Under the pieces are notes generated by a model. It did not search any database. It was not told the DNA's origin and worked only from the letters and a program-made list of their open reading frames with translations. Source: Thalassovita autumnalis (GTDB lineage Bacteria > Pseudomonadota > Alphaproteobacteria > Rhodobacterales > Rhodobacteraceae). From it: a stretch of 64,000 bases of DNA. Below, piece after piece: positions 45,724 to 54,460 of the stretch (position 1 is the first letter of the stretch; each line of letters opens with the position of its first letter). Location: the NCBI RefSeq assembly GCF_001458255.1, contig NZ_CYSB01000036.1, positions 62,001-126,000 on the forward strand. Direction: 5' to 3'. The position numbers and the translations under genes are program-made.

Positions 45724-46848
45724 ATGAAAAAGATGACCAAAAATCTGTTAAAAAACAGTTGCCTGGCTGGTGTAGCCCTGGGCGCGATGGTTGGGGCCGC
45801 TCAGGCTGAGGAGTTCAACATCGATGCCTTGATCGAAGCCGCCAAAGCCGAGCCGGGGATCACCATCTACGCCAGCACCGGCAAAATCAAAAAGGCCGCT
45901 GCCGCCTTCACCGAGCTTTACGGGATTGAGGCGACAGGCACCAAGGTGAAGGGCGCCGCGCAGATCGAACTGGTGGTGCGTGAGGCGCAGGCCCGCAACA
46001 TCGTCGGTGATGTGATCATCTCCTCGGACGCGGGTGCCGCGCTGGCACAGCTGCTGCCGTCGGGCATCGTGGCCAGCTGGACCCCGCCGGATCTGGCGGG
46101 CGATATTCGTGACGACAGCAAAGACCCGCTTGTGGTCTGGCGTGATCCGTCGCTTTGGACCTACAACAACGAAGACGGCGGCGCCTGCCCGGTTTCCAAC
46201 ATCTGGGAGCTGACCGGCGAGGAGTGGGCCCGTCGTGTCACCATGGAAGATCCGCTGAACAAGCCGTCGTTCATTGACTGGTTCAACCAGATGGAAATGC
46301 ATGGCGATGATAAGATGGCCGCGGCCTATGAGGCGCATTTTGGCAAGGCGCTGGACACCTCTGGCCAAAGCGCAACCAAAACATGGGTGCAGATGATCGC
46401 GGCCAACGCCCCTTTGCTGACCGACAGCTCATCCGGCGCGGCCGAGGCGATTGGCACCCGGGGGCAGGATAAGCCGTTCTTTGGTTTGGTGGCTTCGGCC
46501 AAGTACCGTGATGTCAGCCCCGAAGGTCTGGCCATGGCCCCCTGTGAGGGCATTGAGCCTTCGATCGGGTTCGCCAAACCGGGCTACGGTCTGATCGCAG
46601 ATGGCACCGACAGCCCCAATGCGGCGAAACTGTTCCTGCACTATATGATGACGTAGGACGGCGTGATGCCGATGACTTCGGATGGCAAACTGTCGGGTAA
46701 TGGCGCCGTGCCTGCCAACCCCAAGGATATTTCCAACGCCGCCGCTTTGGTGGATGACCTGACCCCACATATCGCGGCCACGGGCATGGATGACTTCGAC
46801 CTGCGGCAGGACTGGCAGGGTTTCTGGCGCATCCACTACAAGCGCTAA
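45724..46848 (+). pseudogene. AfuA/FbpA-like periplasmic binding protein, interrupted by an in-frame amber codon at 46654
   Basis: Signal peptide ends VGAAQA-E; ATG 45724 follows GGAGGAG. The uninterrupted part is 310 residues and stops at TAG 46654-46656 right after AAKLFLHYMMT. The very same frame stays open for 64 more codons (DGVMPMTSDGKLSGNG ... DDFDLRQDWQGFWRIHYK), whose content is what the family shows at its C-terminus. Full length would be about 374 residues. AfuA binds hexose phosphates and FbpA ferric iron; the residues here do not decide. A single C-to-T or G-to-T change (from CAG or GAG) would explain the stop. Real nonsense mutation, readthrough and sequence error are all possible. 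Confidence 0.8.
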
Positions 46849-46904
46849 GTGAAATGGGGTGGCTGCCAATGTGGCGGCCACCTGACCCAGTGATTGAGAA
46901 TGAC

Positions 46905-47777
46905 ATGAGCCAAGCCACCCCTGAAACCAGTGTTGAGATGCCTGCCGGGTTTGACCCTGAAGAAAGTGCGCAGCTGCGCGCGGTGGCGATTGCTGCGGCG
47001 ATGGCCGTGGCACCGGGGCTTAAGGCGGCGTTCCGGTCCAAGATGGTGGTCGATTTCAAAAATGACCTGCGTGACATTGTCACCGAACACGACCGCGCTG
47101 CCGAAGTGGCAATCACCGAACACCTGTTGGCTGCAGTGCCGCAGTCCGAGGTTCTGGGCGAAGAAGGGGGCCTGCGTGGCAGCGGGCCGGTGCGCTGGTA
47201 TGTCGATCCCATTGACGGCACGGCAAATTTTGCCCGAGGGCTGCCGAACTGGTGCATCTCCATCGGGGCGGTTGTGGACGGTCAAATCGTGGCGGGTGTG
47301 ATCGTTGACCCGATGGGCGGCAATGTGTTTAGCGCGGATCTGCGGGGGGCTTACCTGAATGACGCCCCGATGCGGTCCAATGCAGCGCAGGAGGCGCGGT
47401 TCGCCACGCTGATTTCCAGCTACCCGGCGGCCCGCGATTTCGCTGCGGACGGCAAAGCGGCCGCGCTGGAGGACTTTGGCCAGTTGGTTGAGGGGTTTTC
47501 CTCCGTGCGTCGCAACGGCAGCGCTGCTTTGGGGCTGGCTCATGTGGCGGCGGGCTGGGCGGATGCCGCGGCTGGGTTTGGCATCAATGCCTGGGATGTG
47601 ACCGCGGCCGTGTTGATTTTACGCCAGTCTGGCGGGCGCTATCTGCCTTTTGCCTATGGCCAGACCCCGGCGGCAGAGCCGGCCTTTGTACATCCCGGCT
47701 ACATCGCCATCGGGGGAGGCGGCGACTATCCGTTTTTGTCCCAAACCTGGGCCCGTATCGCGGCGTCGCGATCCTAA
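46905..47777 (+). CDS. Inositol-monophosphatase-family phosphatase (first of tandem pair)
   Basis: 290 residues from ATG 46905 (a frame extension to 46854 reads into the gap). Metal site: GEEGG, then DPIDGTANFARG, and later INAWDVTAAVLI, the three Mg2+-binding motifs of the FIG/IMPase superfamily. Members hydrolyse inositol phosphates, fructose-1,6-bisphosphate, histidinol phosphate or PAP. The gene follows the AfuABC-like importer by 56 bases, so its substrate may be what the importer brings in or a product of it. About the same length as the next gene and clearly paralogous. Confidence 0.9.
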   Translation: MSQATPETSVEMPAGFDPEESAQLRAVAIAAAMAVAPGLKAAFRSKMVVDFKNDLRDIVTEHDRAAEVAITEHLLAAVPQSEVLGEEGGLRGSGPVRWYVDPIDGTANFARGLPNWCISIGAVVDGQIVAGVIVDPMGGNVFSADLRGAYLNDAPMRSNAAQEARFATLISSYPAARDFAADGKAAALEDFGQLVEGFSSVRRNGSAALGLAHVAAGWADAAAGFGINAWDVTAAVLILRQSGGRYLPFAYGQTPAAEPAFVHPGYIAIGGGGDYPFLSQTWARIAASRS

Positions 47778-47821
47778 GGCGGCGCAATAACGCGCATTGA
47801 AGATCTAAGAGACAAGACAAC

Positions 47822-48694
47822 ATGACCCATCCATCGGCGACTAACACCCTGACGCAAGTGAGCGAAGCGCGGCTTTCAGATGCCGAAGCGCTGGATCTGC
47901 GCGCGGACTTCTGTCTGCAGCTGATCCGGCAGGCGGGCGATGTGGCGTTGGACGGTTTTGCGCGCCAGGTTCAGGGGCAGGCCGCAGGGCAGGCGGGCCA
48001 ACCACTGGCGACCAAAGGCCCGCAGGATTTCTTGACCGAGACCGATTTGGCTGTCGAAGAGTTTATCCGCGCGCAGGTGGCAGAGGCCTTTCCTGCTGAT
48101 GGGTTCTTTGGGGAAGAAACAGGCCAAGCCGCGGGGGACGCTATCTGGATCGTTGACCCGATCGATGGCACCGCAAATTTTGCCCGCGCCATCCCACATT
48201 ATTGCATCGCAATCGCGCTGGTGCTGCGCGGTCAGCTGGAATTTGGCGCGATCTACGCCCCCAGCACGGATGAGATTTACTGGGCACGGCGCGGGGCTGG
48301 GGCCTACCGCAATCAAACCCGGCTGAGCGTGGCCGCAACGCAGGATGTGGCGCAGGCGACCTATGAGCTGGGCTGGTCAAATCGGCAAAGCAATCAGGCA
48401 TATTTGGATATTCTCGCCCAACTGCTGGACGGCGGCGTCAACGTGCGCCGCGCTGCATCCGGGGCCTTGGCGCTGGCCTATGTGGCGGACGGGCGCTCAG
48501 ATGGCTATGCCGAATTGGATATGAACGCCTGGGACTGTCTGGCGGGATTGCTGATGGTGGCTGAGGCCGGCGGCATCGTTGGCGGCACAGCGCTGAGCGG
48601 CGATTTGACCAGCGGGGGGGCCGTTTTGGCGGTGGCGCCGGGGGTTTCAGACCTGTTGATCCGCGCCAGTGGCATTGCGCCGCAAGACGCCTGA
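47822..48694 (+). CDS. Inositol-monophosphatase-family phosphatase (second of tandem pair)
   Basis: 290 residues. Motifs FFGEETGQ, VDPIDGTANFARA and LDMNAWDCLAGLLM give a complete Mg2+ site. Divergent from its neighbour outside these motifs, so the pair is an old duplication or two related enzymes for different substrates. AAGAGA precedes the ATG. It is the last plus-strand gene before the convergent LacI regulator, nine bases away. Sugar-phosphate or inositol-phosphate hydrolysis is inferred; CysQ or HisN functions are alternatives. Confidence 0.9.
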   Translation: MTHPSATNTLTQVSEARLSDAEALDLRADFCLQLIRQAGDVALDGFARQVQGQAAGQAGQPLATKGPQDFLTETDLAVEEFIRAQVAEAFPADGFFGEETGQAAGDAIWIVDPIDGTANFARAIPHYCIAIALVLRGQLEFGAIYAPSTDEIYWARRGAGAYRNQTRLSVAATQDVAQATYELGWSNRQSNQAYLDILAQLLDGGVNVRRAASGALALAYVADGRSDGYAELDMNAWDCLAGLLMVAEAGGIVGGTALSGDLTSGGAVLAVAPGVSDLLIRASGIAPQDA

Positions 48695-48703
48695 TCACTG
48701 TAT

Positions 48704-49720
48704 TTACCGCGGTCTGACAGACCCGCGCCAAACCGGGTGGGCGACAAACCGCGTGGGGGGCGGCACTGTCTCAAGCGCAGGCTGCGGTTCGTTGATCAAC
48801 TGGGTGATATGCTGCGTGATCTCATCCAGCGGCTGGCGGAAGGTGGTCAGGTTATAACTGCTCCAGCCGGCCTGTTCGATGTCATCAAAGCCGATCACAC
48901 ACAGCTCCTCGGGCACTTTTAAGCCAAACTCATTGCGGGCCACATCCATGAAGCCGCAGGCCAGAAGATCGGTGATGCAAAAGGCGCCATCGGGGTGGTT
49001 TTGCCCACTAAACAGCCGCCGCGCCACTTCGGCCCCAGAGGCATAGGTTGAGGCACCGCTGCGGGTCACGGTGACATCGACGCCCTGTGCATTGGCTTCC
49101 TCCACAAAGGCGGTTTCCCGTGCCAAGAGGCTGGGCGTGCCCACGTCCGAGGCCACCAGCGCGATGGTCTGACAGCCCACCCGGTGTAACATGTGAAAGG
49201 CTTCCCGCGCCGACGCCCGGTTGGAGATCATGATGTTTTCGGTGCCTGAAACGCTCTGGTCTCGGTTGGCAACGATCACTCGCTGGCCACTGCGCACACA
49301 GGTTTCAATCAAGGCCTCATCAGGCTGGCCCGACAGAACTACCGAGGCATCCGCCCGATAATAAAGCGTTTGACGCAGCGCACGGTTTACCCCGCTGTCG
49401 CCCGAGGCATTGACGATCATCACCACCTTGTTGGCGGCCTGCAAATCGCGGGTCAGGATTTCAATGAACTTCGACTGATAGGGCGATGCCATATCGGCGG
49501 CGACCAGACAGACAATATTGCTGTTTTCCTGGATCAAACCGCGGGCCAGATGATTGACGTGGTAGCCCAGCGTATCGGCCGCTGCCATGACCTTGTCGCG
49601 TGTCGCCTTGGAGACCGAGGCCCCTTCGGTAAAGGTGCGCGACACCGCCGATCTGGATACGCCAGCCAGCTCTGCAACCTGCTGGGCGCTGACAAAAGAC
49701 TTGCCTGATTTGTCTTTCAT
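48704..49720 (-). CDS. LacI-family transcriptional regulator of the importer/phosphatase regulon
   Basis: 338 residues. The N-terminal HTH SAQQVAELAGVSRSAVSRTF is followed by TRDKVMAAADTLGYHVNHLARGL (hinge), then a type 1 periplasmic-binding-like sensor domain (NIVCLVAADMASPYQ; CVIGFDDIEQAGW). ATG 49720 follows AGAGAAG; the open frame extends to 49846 through the operator region and is not used. The related palindromes at 42533, 49747 and 49925 are its probable operators, so it likely represses the importer operon, itself and the divergent phosphatase gene. Confidence 0.92.
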   Translation of the reverse strand: MKDKSGKSFVSAQQVAELAGVSRSAVSRTFTEGASVSKATRDKVMAAADTLGYHVNHLARGLIQENSNIVCLVAADMASPYQSKFIEILTRDLQAANKVVMIVNASGDSGVNRALRQTLYYRADASVVLSGQPDEALIETCVRSGQRVIVANRDQSVSGTENIMISNRASAREAFHMLHRVGCQTIALVASDVGTPSLLARETAFVEEANAQGVDVTVTRSGASTYASGAEVARRLFSGQNHPDGAFCITDLLACGFMDVARNEFGLKVPEELCVIGFDDIEQAGWSSYNLTTFRQPLDEITQHITQLINEPQPALETVPPPTRFVAHPVWRGSVRPR

Positions 49721-49746
49721 GCGGCTTCTCTGGTTTGACCAATTAT

Positions 49747-49762
49747 GTGCACGGCTGTGCAG
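49747..49762. promoter_or_regulatory. LacI-type operator upstream of the lacI gene
   Basis: GTGCACGGCTGTGCAG differs from the perfect palindrome at 42533 in three positions. It lies 27-42 bases upstream of the regulator's start codon, which suggests autoregulation. Confidence 0.7.
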
Positions 49763-49924
49763 GGAGGGTGGTGCCTTGCGGGTCACCACCAGGGTTGGGC
49801 CAAGCATAGCCGTAGGAATGTAACGATTCAATGACGATGGCAGCACTTGCGCCGGTCGAAATTGTTGTTGTTTCCCTTCAATTCAGTGAGAAAATACTGG
49901 CGTCAAAGGTTGCGACGGGCTAAT

Positions 49925-49940
49925 TTGCACAGGTGTGCAA
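49925..49940. promoter_or_regulatory. LacI-type operator upstream of the dual-specificity phosphatase gene
   Basis: TTGCACAGGTGTGCAA differs from the palindrome at 42533 in one central base. It lies 49-64 bases before the phosphatase start at 49989. Confidence 0.78.
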
Positions 49941-49988
49941 AATTCGAAATCGGATCTGTCGCGCGGCAGGACATCAGCAGGAAGCCAA

Positions 49989-50651
49989 ATGACCAAACAG
50001 CAAACTGAAGTGACAGACCCCAGCGCAAAAGCTGCGGCGCAAAAGGCAAATGTGCCCTTTATAGAACGCCCCCCGCTGACCTTGATTGCGCAGGGCGTGG
50101 GGCCGGAGAAGGTTGACCTCTATATCGGGGGGACCGAGGGCGCGCGGGATGTTGGCCAATTGCAGGACCTCGGGATCACCACGGTGATCAACTGCGCGGT
50201 TAATCTGGACATCAACTATGTCACCGAACCCAAGTTGCAGGCCGACGGGGACAAGCGTGCCACCGGCATGGCGCCCATTCGCTGCTACAAAATCGGCTTG
50301 GTCGATGGCCCGGGCAATCCGCGCGACATGTTGCTGGGCGGTTATTTCATTCTGGAAAGCGCGCTGAGCCAGCAGATTCCGGAAAAAGCCTCATACCCTG
50401 TGCGGGATCGCGGTCACGTGTTGGTGCATTGTCGCGGTGGGCGCAGCCGGTCGGTTGCGCTGGTGGCATTGTTCCTGCACAAAGATCAGCCTGAGCGCTT
50501 CGCAACTTTGGACGATGCAATCGCCCATATACGTGACAAACGCGACTTGCATCCGGATGAATGGTTTGAAACCCCGAAACAGGTGCTGATCGACGCCGCC
50601 GAACATGCGGCAAACGCAATAGACCTGCTGCGTGCCCCCACTGCGGGGTAG
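49989..50651 (+). CDS. Dual-specificity/tyrosine phosphatase-like protein
   Basis: 220 residues. Catalytic loop VHCRGGRSRSVALV has the C-x5-R signature (Cys in HC, Arg six residues on), and a likely general-acid Asp in GLVDGPGNPRD. N-terminal VDLYIGGTEGARDVGQLQDLGITTVINCA is the usual DSP start. ATG 49989 follows AGGAAG. Its upstream LacI-type operator ties it to the importer/IMPase genes, so a small phosphorylated metabolite may be its substrate rather than a protein. Followed after 21 bases by the DUF475 gene. Confidence 0.82.
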   Translation: MTKQQTEVTDPSAKAAAQKANVPFIERPPLTLIAQGVGPEKVDLYIGGTEGARDVGQLQDLGITTVINCAVNLDINYVTEPKLQADGDKRATGMAPIRCYKIGLVDGPGNPRDMLLGGYFILESALSQQIPEKASYPVRDRGHVLVHCRGGRSRSVALVALFLHKDQPERFATLDDAIAHIRDKRDLHPDEWFETPKQVLIDAAEHAANAIDLLRAPTAG

Positions 50652-50672
50652 TGGCTGACAGAAGGATACCCT

Positions 50673-51713
50673 ATGCTGCGCTATTTTGCCTGGCCGTTTC
50701 TCTTTACCGCCATTGGGCTTGTGCTATGTTTCTGGCTGGGCTGGTTCTACAGCGGCACGCTGGGCGGGGCGCTGGCGTTTCTGCTGACCGGTGCAATCCT
50801 TGCGGTGCTGGAAATCTCGCTGTCCTTCGACAATGCGGTGGTGAATGCGCACAAGCTGAAAACGATGCGGCCCGAATGGCAGCGCAGGTTCCTGACTTGG
50901 GGTATTTTGATCGCGGTGTTCGGCATGCGGATCGTCTTCCCGCTGGTGATAGTTGTGATCGCTGCCAAGATCGGGCCTGTGTCAGCGGTGGTTTTGGCCG
51001 CCTCTGATCCTGATGCCTATGCAGCCATTATCAGTGACGCCCATCTGCCGATTGCGGCTTTTGGCGGATCCTTCCTGATGATGGTGGCGCTGACCTATTT
51101 TGTGGATGACGGCAAAGAGGTCGACTGGATCCGGGCATTGGAGTGCAAATTGCGGGCCTGTGCCTCAATCCGGGGGCTGGAAATTGCGTTTGTGCTGGCA
51201 ATTGCAGTTGGGTTCACGCTGGTGCTGCCTGGGCCAAAAGGGGCGCAGTTCCTGTTTGCCGCGGTCTGTGGCCTGCTGACCTTCCTTGTGGTCGAATTTG
51301 CCAGCCACTTTCTGGACAATGAATCAAAGTCCACCACAGGGGCTGCAACAGGGGGCTTTGGCGCCTTCATGTATCTGGAGGTGCTGGATGCCTCCTTCAG
51401 TTTTGATGGGGTGATTGGGGCCTTTGCCTTGACGCAGAACCTGTTTTTGATCGCCATTGGTCTGGGGATCGGGGCGTTTTATGTGCGTGCGATGACCATC
51501 ATGCTGGTGGAAAAGCAAACGCTGGCAGAGTTGCGGTATCTCGAACATGGTGCCTTTTATGCGATCCTGTCGTTGTCGATCATCATGTATGTGCAGGTTC
51601 TGGTGCATATTCCTGAGGTGATCACTGGGCTGATTGGCGCGGCTTTCATTGGTCTGTCGCTCTGGTCATCCCTGCGCCACAACAAGTTGGAGCGTGCGCA
51701 GGGGGTGATCTGA
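50673..51713 (+). CDS. DUF475/TerC-like integral membrane protein
   Basis: 346 residues, about nine membrane segments. The twin motifs LEISLSFDNAVVNAHK (~48-63) and LDASFSFDGVIGAF (~225-240) match the acidic repeats of the TerC/DUF475 superfamily, members of which are linked to metal (mainly Mn2+) export or metallation of secreted proteins. It is 21 bases after the phosphatase gene and is likely co-transcribed from the operator-bearing promoter. A link between metal supply and metal-dependent phosphatases is a guess. Confidence 0.85.
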   Translation: MLRYFAWPFLFTAIGLVLCFWLGWFYSGTLGGALAFLLTGAILAVLEISLSFDNAVVNAHKLKTMRPEWQRRFLTWGILIAVFGMRIVFPLVIVVIAAKIGPVSAVVLAASDPDAYAAIISDAHLPIAAFGGSFLMMVALTYFVDDGKEVDWIRALECKLRACASIRGLEIAFVLAIAVGFTLVLPGPKGAQFLFAAVCGLLTFLVVEFASHFLDNESKSTTGAATGGFGAFMYLEVLDASFSFDGVIGAFALTQNLFLIAIGLGIGAFYVRAMTIMLVEKQTLAELRYLEHGAFYAILSLSIIMYVQVLVHIPEVITGLIGAAFIGLSLWSSLRHNKLERAQGVI

Positions 51714-51864
51714 GCTGCAACGTCGCCTCTCTCAGGTGAAGCAGTTCAATCTACCACAGTTTCGGCGGGGTTACGCCCCCGGCCGTATCGCAACCGGGTT
51801 GATTGACAACGGTTGACCAGCGCCTTTATGGGGCAGCTTTCTCATTCTTGAACAAGAGGCTTCT

Positions 51865-52644
51865 GTGTCCAAGTCACCTTCGCGAAGTGAAGGCCCGATG
51901 GTCCTTCCCCGTGCATTTGCGCTCCTCCGGCTTTTGGCTGACACCCAGCAGGGTCTGACCCTTTCAGCCATCGCGACCAGCCTCGATGTGCCGAAGAGCT
52001 CGCTGTCATCTACGTTGAAAGCACTGACAGATCAGGGATTTCTCAGCCGTAAGGGGACGCTCTATTATCTGGGCGGCGAAGCCTATGCGCTGGCCTCAAC
52101 CATTTTGGCAGGTCGCACGATCCGGCAAATTGCACGGCCATATCTGCAACAGACTATGGCGTTGACCGGCGAAACCGTCCTGCTGGCACAGCTGGATGAG
52201 GATGAGAAACATGTGACCTATATAGATACGGTCGAGTCCGGTAAATCGATCCGCTTTTCTGCGCCGATTGCCGCGCGCCGCGGTCTTTTTTGTTCGGCAC
52301 CAGGGCATGTCTTCTTGGCGCATATGGGGGACCGTCAACGCGAGGCATATTACCGCGACATCCGGCTGGAAAAGATGACAGCGGCCACCCCAACGGACCG
52401 GATAGAGCTTGAGCGGATCGTGAACGACACCCGAAACCAGGGGGTATCGGTTACAATGGGGGTGTATTCAGAAGACGCCGCCGGTTTTGCTGCACCGATT
52501 TATAACTCAGACGGCAATTTGGTGGCTGCGGTCACGATTGGAATGCCCCTGGCACGCGCGGCGCGTGAGCCGGAAAAATACGCCGAGGCCGCCCGAAAGG
52601 CTGGCAATGATATTTCCAAGGTTCTTGGCTACAGTGAAGGATGA
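51865..52644 (+). CDS. IclR-family transcriptional regulator
   Basis: 259 residues from GTG 51865 with AAGAGG upstream. The N-terminal winged HTH (~12-75; LSAIATSLDVPKSSLSSTLKAL) is followed by an IclR effector domain (~80-255; VTYIDTVESGKSIRFSAPI, GVSVTMGVYSEDAAGFAAPI). The preceding 151 bases hold no gene. IclR regulators often control breakdown of aromatic or organic acids. The acyl-CoA synthetase gene 215 bases downstream is a possible target. Confidence 0.9.
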   Translation: MSKSPSRSEGPMVLPRAFALLRLLADTQQGLTLSAIATSLDVPKSSLSSTLKALTDQGFLSRKGTLYYLGGEAYALASTILAGRTIRQIARPYLQQTMALTGETVLLAQLDEDEKHVTYIDTVESGKSIRFSAPIAARRGLFCSAPGHVFLAHMGDRQREAYYRDIRLEKMTAATPTDRIELERIVNDTRNQGVSVTMGVYSEDAAGFAAPIYNSDGNLVAAVTIGMPLARAAREPEKYAEAARKAGNDISKVLGYSEG

Positions 52645-52859
52645 TCAGGCTGGGAATGCGCGGCAAAGGCGATTGTGTTTGTCATTAGCCCCACCGTCGA
52701 CAAGCGTCTTGCTGACGTAGCGTGACGTGGCGTTTCTCGTCTCGGCCCTTGTCAGGGGCTGCGAAGGGCCGGACAACAGGCATCGAAGCCCCCTTGGGAG
52801 GGCGCGGTTGTGTCAAGACGCGCAAAGGAGGAAGGGGCGAAGAAGGAGGAGCAGATAAG

Positions 52860-54386
52860 ATGAACCCTGCCGAGTGGTTGCGCCGTACCGCGCTGTTGAA
52901 GCCTGAAAACCCGGCCCTGTTTCAGGGCAAAACTTTGGTAGCGGATTATGCAACCTTTGCGGCCCGCGCCGCGGCGATTGCCGGGGCACTTGCGGCCCGC
53001 GGGGTGACAGCGGGGGACCGGGTGGCGGTGTTGATGAAAAACCGCACCGAATATCTGGAGGCGCTCTACGGGATCTGGTGGCTGGGTGCGGCGGCGGTGC
53101 CGATCAATGCCAAGCTGCACGCCAAAGAGGCGGCTTTTATCCTGGAAAACTCCGGCACGAAATTGGTGTTCTGCTCACCCGATACGGGGGCAGCCGTGAC
53201 GCCGGTGCTGCCCGCTTGCGTGGAAGAGGTGATAACGGCGGGCACGGCGACGTTTGAGGCAATGTATGCGGCCCAGCCGGTTGCGGCCCCGGCGCAGATC
53301 GCCCGCGATCAGATGATCTGGCTGTTCTACACCTCCGGCACCACCGGCCAGCCCAAGGGTGTGATGATCTCCGCCGGGAATATTGCCGCGATGGTCATGG
53401 GCTATGGCGACAGCGTGGCCCAGCACACGGAGGCGGACAGCACGCTTTACTCCGCCCCTATGAGTCATGGGGCGGGTATCTACAACTTCATGTTTGTGCT
53501 GGCTGCGGCCCGCCACATTTGCCCGGACAGTGGTGGATTTGAGGCGGAGGAGATCTTTGATCTGGCTGCCACGCACGACCGGGTGACGATGTTTGCCGCG
53601 CCCACCATGGTGCGCCGTATGGTCGATTGCGCCAAAGAGGATGGGCATAGTGGGCAGGGGATCGAAACCCTGATTTATGCCGGCGGACCGATGTATTTCG
53701 CCGATATCGTTGAGGCGGTTGAGGTGCTGGGCAATCGCTTTGCGCAGATCTACGGGCAGGGGGAATGCCCGATGGCGATCACAACACTGCAGAAGGAATT
53801 TGTCAGCGACCGCAGCCACCCACGTTGGCGCGAGCGTCTGACAGGCGTTGGCTTCCAGCAGTTGGTGAGCCGGGTAAAAATCGTCGACGCTGACGGCAAT
53901 GATCTGCCGCCCGGTGAAATTGGTGAAATTGTGGTCTCTGGCCTGGCTGTGATGCAGGGCTATTGGAACAATCCCGAGGCCACCGCCAAGACGATCCGTG
54001 ATGGCTGGCTCTGGACCGGGGATATGGGGGCGATGGACGCTGATGGCTTCCTGACGCTACATGACCGATCCAAAGACATGATCATCTCAGGCGGGTCAAA
54101 CATCTACCCGCGCGAGGTCGAAGAGGTGCTGCTGACCCACCCGGATGTGGCCGAGGTTGCCGTGGTCGGCTGGCATCACGATGAATGGGGTGAAGAGGTG
54201 ATCGCCTGCGTAGTGACCGAAGCCGGCAGGGATCTGGATGAGGCTGCGCTGGATCAACTGTGCCTAGACAATATCGCCCGGTTCAAACGCCCCAAACGCT
54301 ATGTTGCCCTGTCTGGCCTGCCCAAAAACAACTACGGCAAAGTGGTCAAAACTGAGCTGCGCGATCCGGCCAAGGTTTTGGGATAA
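52860..54386 (+). CDS. AMP-dependent acyl-CoA synthetase/ligase
   Basis: 508 residues, class I adenylate-forming enzyme. P-loop-like motif LFYTSGTTGQPKGVM, then YGQGECPMAIT, and ATP-site TGDMGAMDADGFLTLHDRSKDMI, with the C-terminal catalytic lysine in LPKNNYGKVVK. ATG 52860 follows AGGAGG; the frame extends to 52722 without family-like residues. It activates a carboxylic acid to acyl-CoA via an acyl-AMP. Chain length or aromatic preference cannot be read off. IclR regulator upstream. Confidence 0.9.
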   Translation: MNPAEWLRRTALLKPENPALFQGKTLVADYATFAARAAAIAGALAARGVTAGDRVAVLMKNRTEYLEALYGIWWLGAAAVPINAKLHAKEAAFILENSGTKLVFCSPDTGAAVTPVLPACVEEVITAGTATFEAMYAAQPVAAPAQIARDQMIWLFYTSGTTGQPKGVMISAGNIAAMVMGYGDSVAQHTEADSTLYSAPMSHGAGIYNFMFVLAAARHICPDSGGFEAEEIFDLAATHDRVTMFAAPTMVRRMVDCAKEDGHSGQGIETLIYAGGPMYFADIVEAVEVLGNRFAQIYGQGECPMAITTLQKEFVSDRSHPRWRERLTGVGFQQLVSRVKIVDADGNDLPPGEIGEIVVSGLAVMQGYWNNPEATAKTIRDGWLWTGDMGAMDADGFLTLHDRSKDMIISGGSNIYPREVEEVLLTHPDVAEVAVVGWHHDEWGEEVIACVVTEAGRDLDEAALDQLCLDNIARFKRPKRYVALSGLPKNNYGKVVKTELRDPAKVLG

Positions 54387-54400
54387 GTCTACTGTGTGAC

Positions 54401-54424
54401 GCTGCGCGGCCATACCGGCGCAGC
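54401..54424. terminator. Weak hairpin between the convergent acyl-CoA synthetase and lacI genes
   Basis: GCTGCGC / GCGCAGC stem of seven pairs with a ten-base loop. No T run, so termination strength is doubtful. Confidence 0.4.
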
Positions 54425-54460
54425 ATGCTCCTTGGTCCCAATGCGCGCCGTTCAGCGGAC

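Noticed and set aside
42712-46848. TAG recoded as an amino acid (pyrrolysine or other) throughout the genome
   Set aside because: TAG is used as a normal stop at 42326 and 50651. No pylT-like or other recoding gene is visible.
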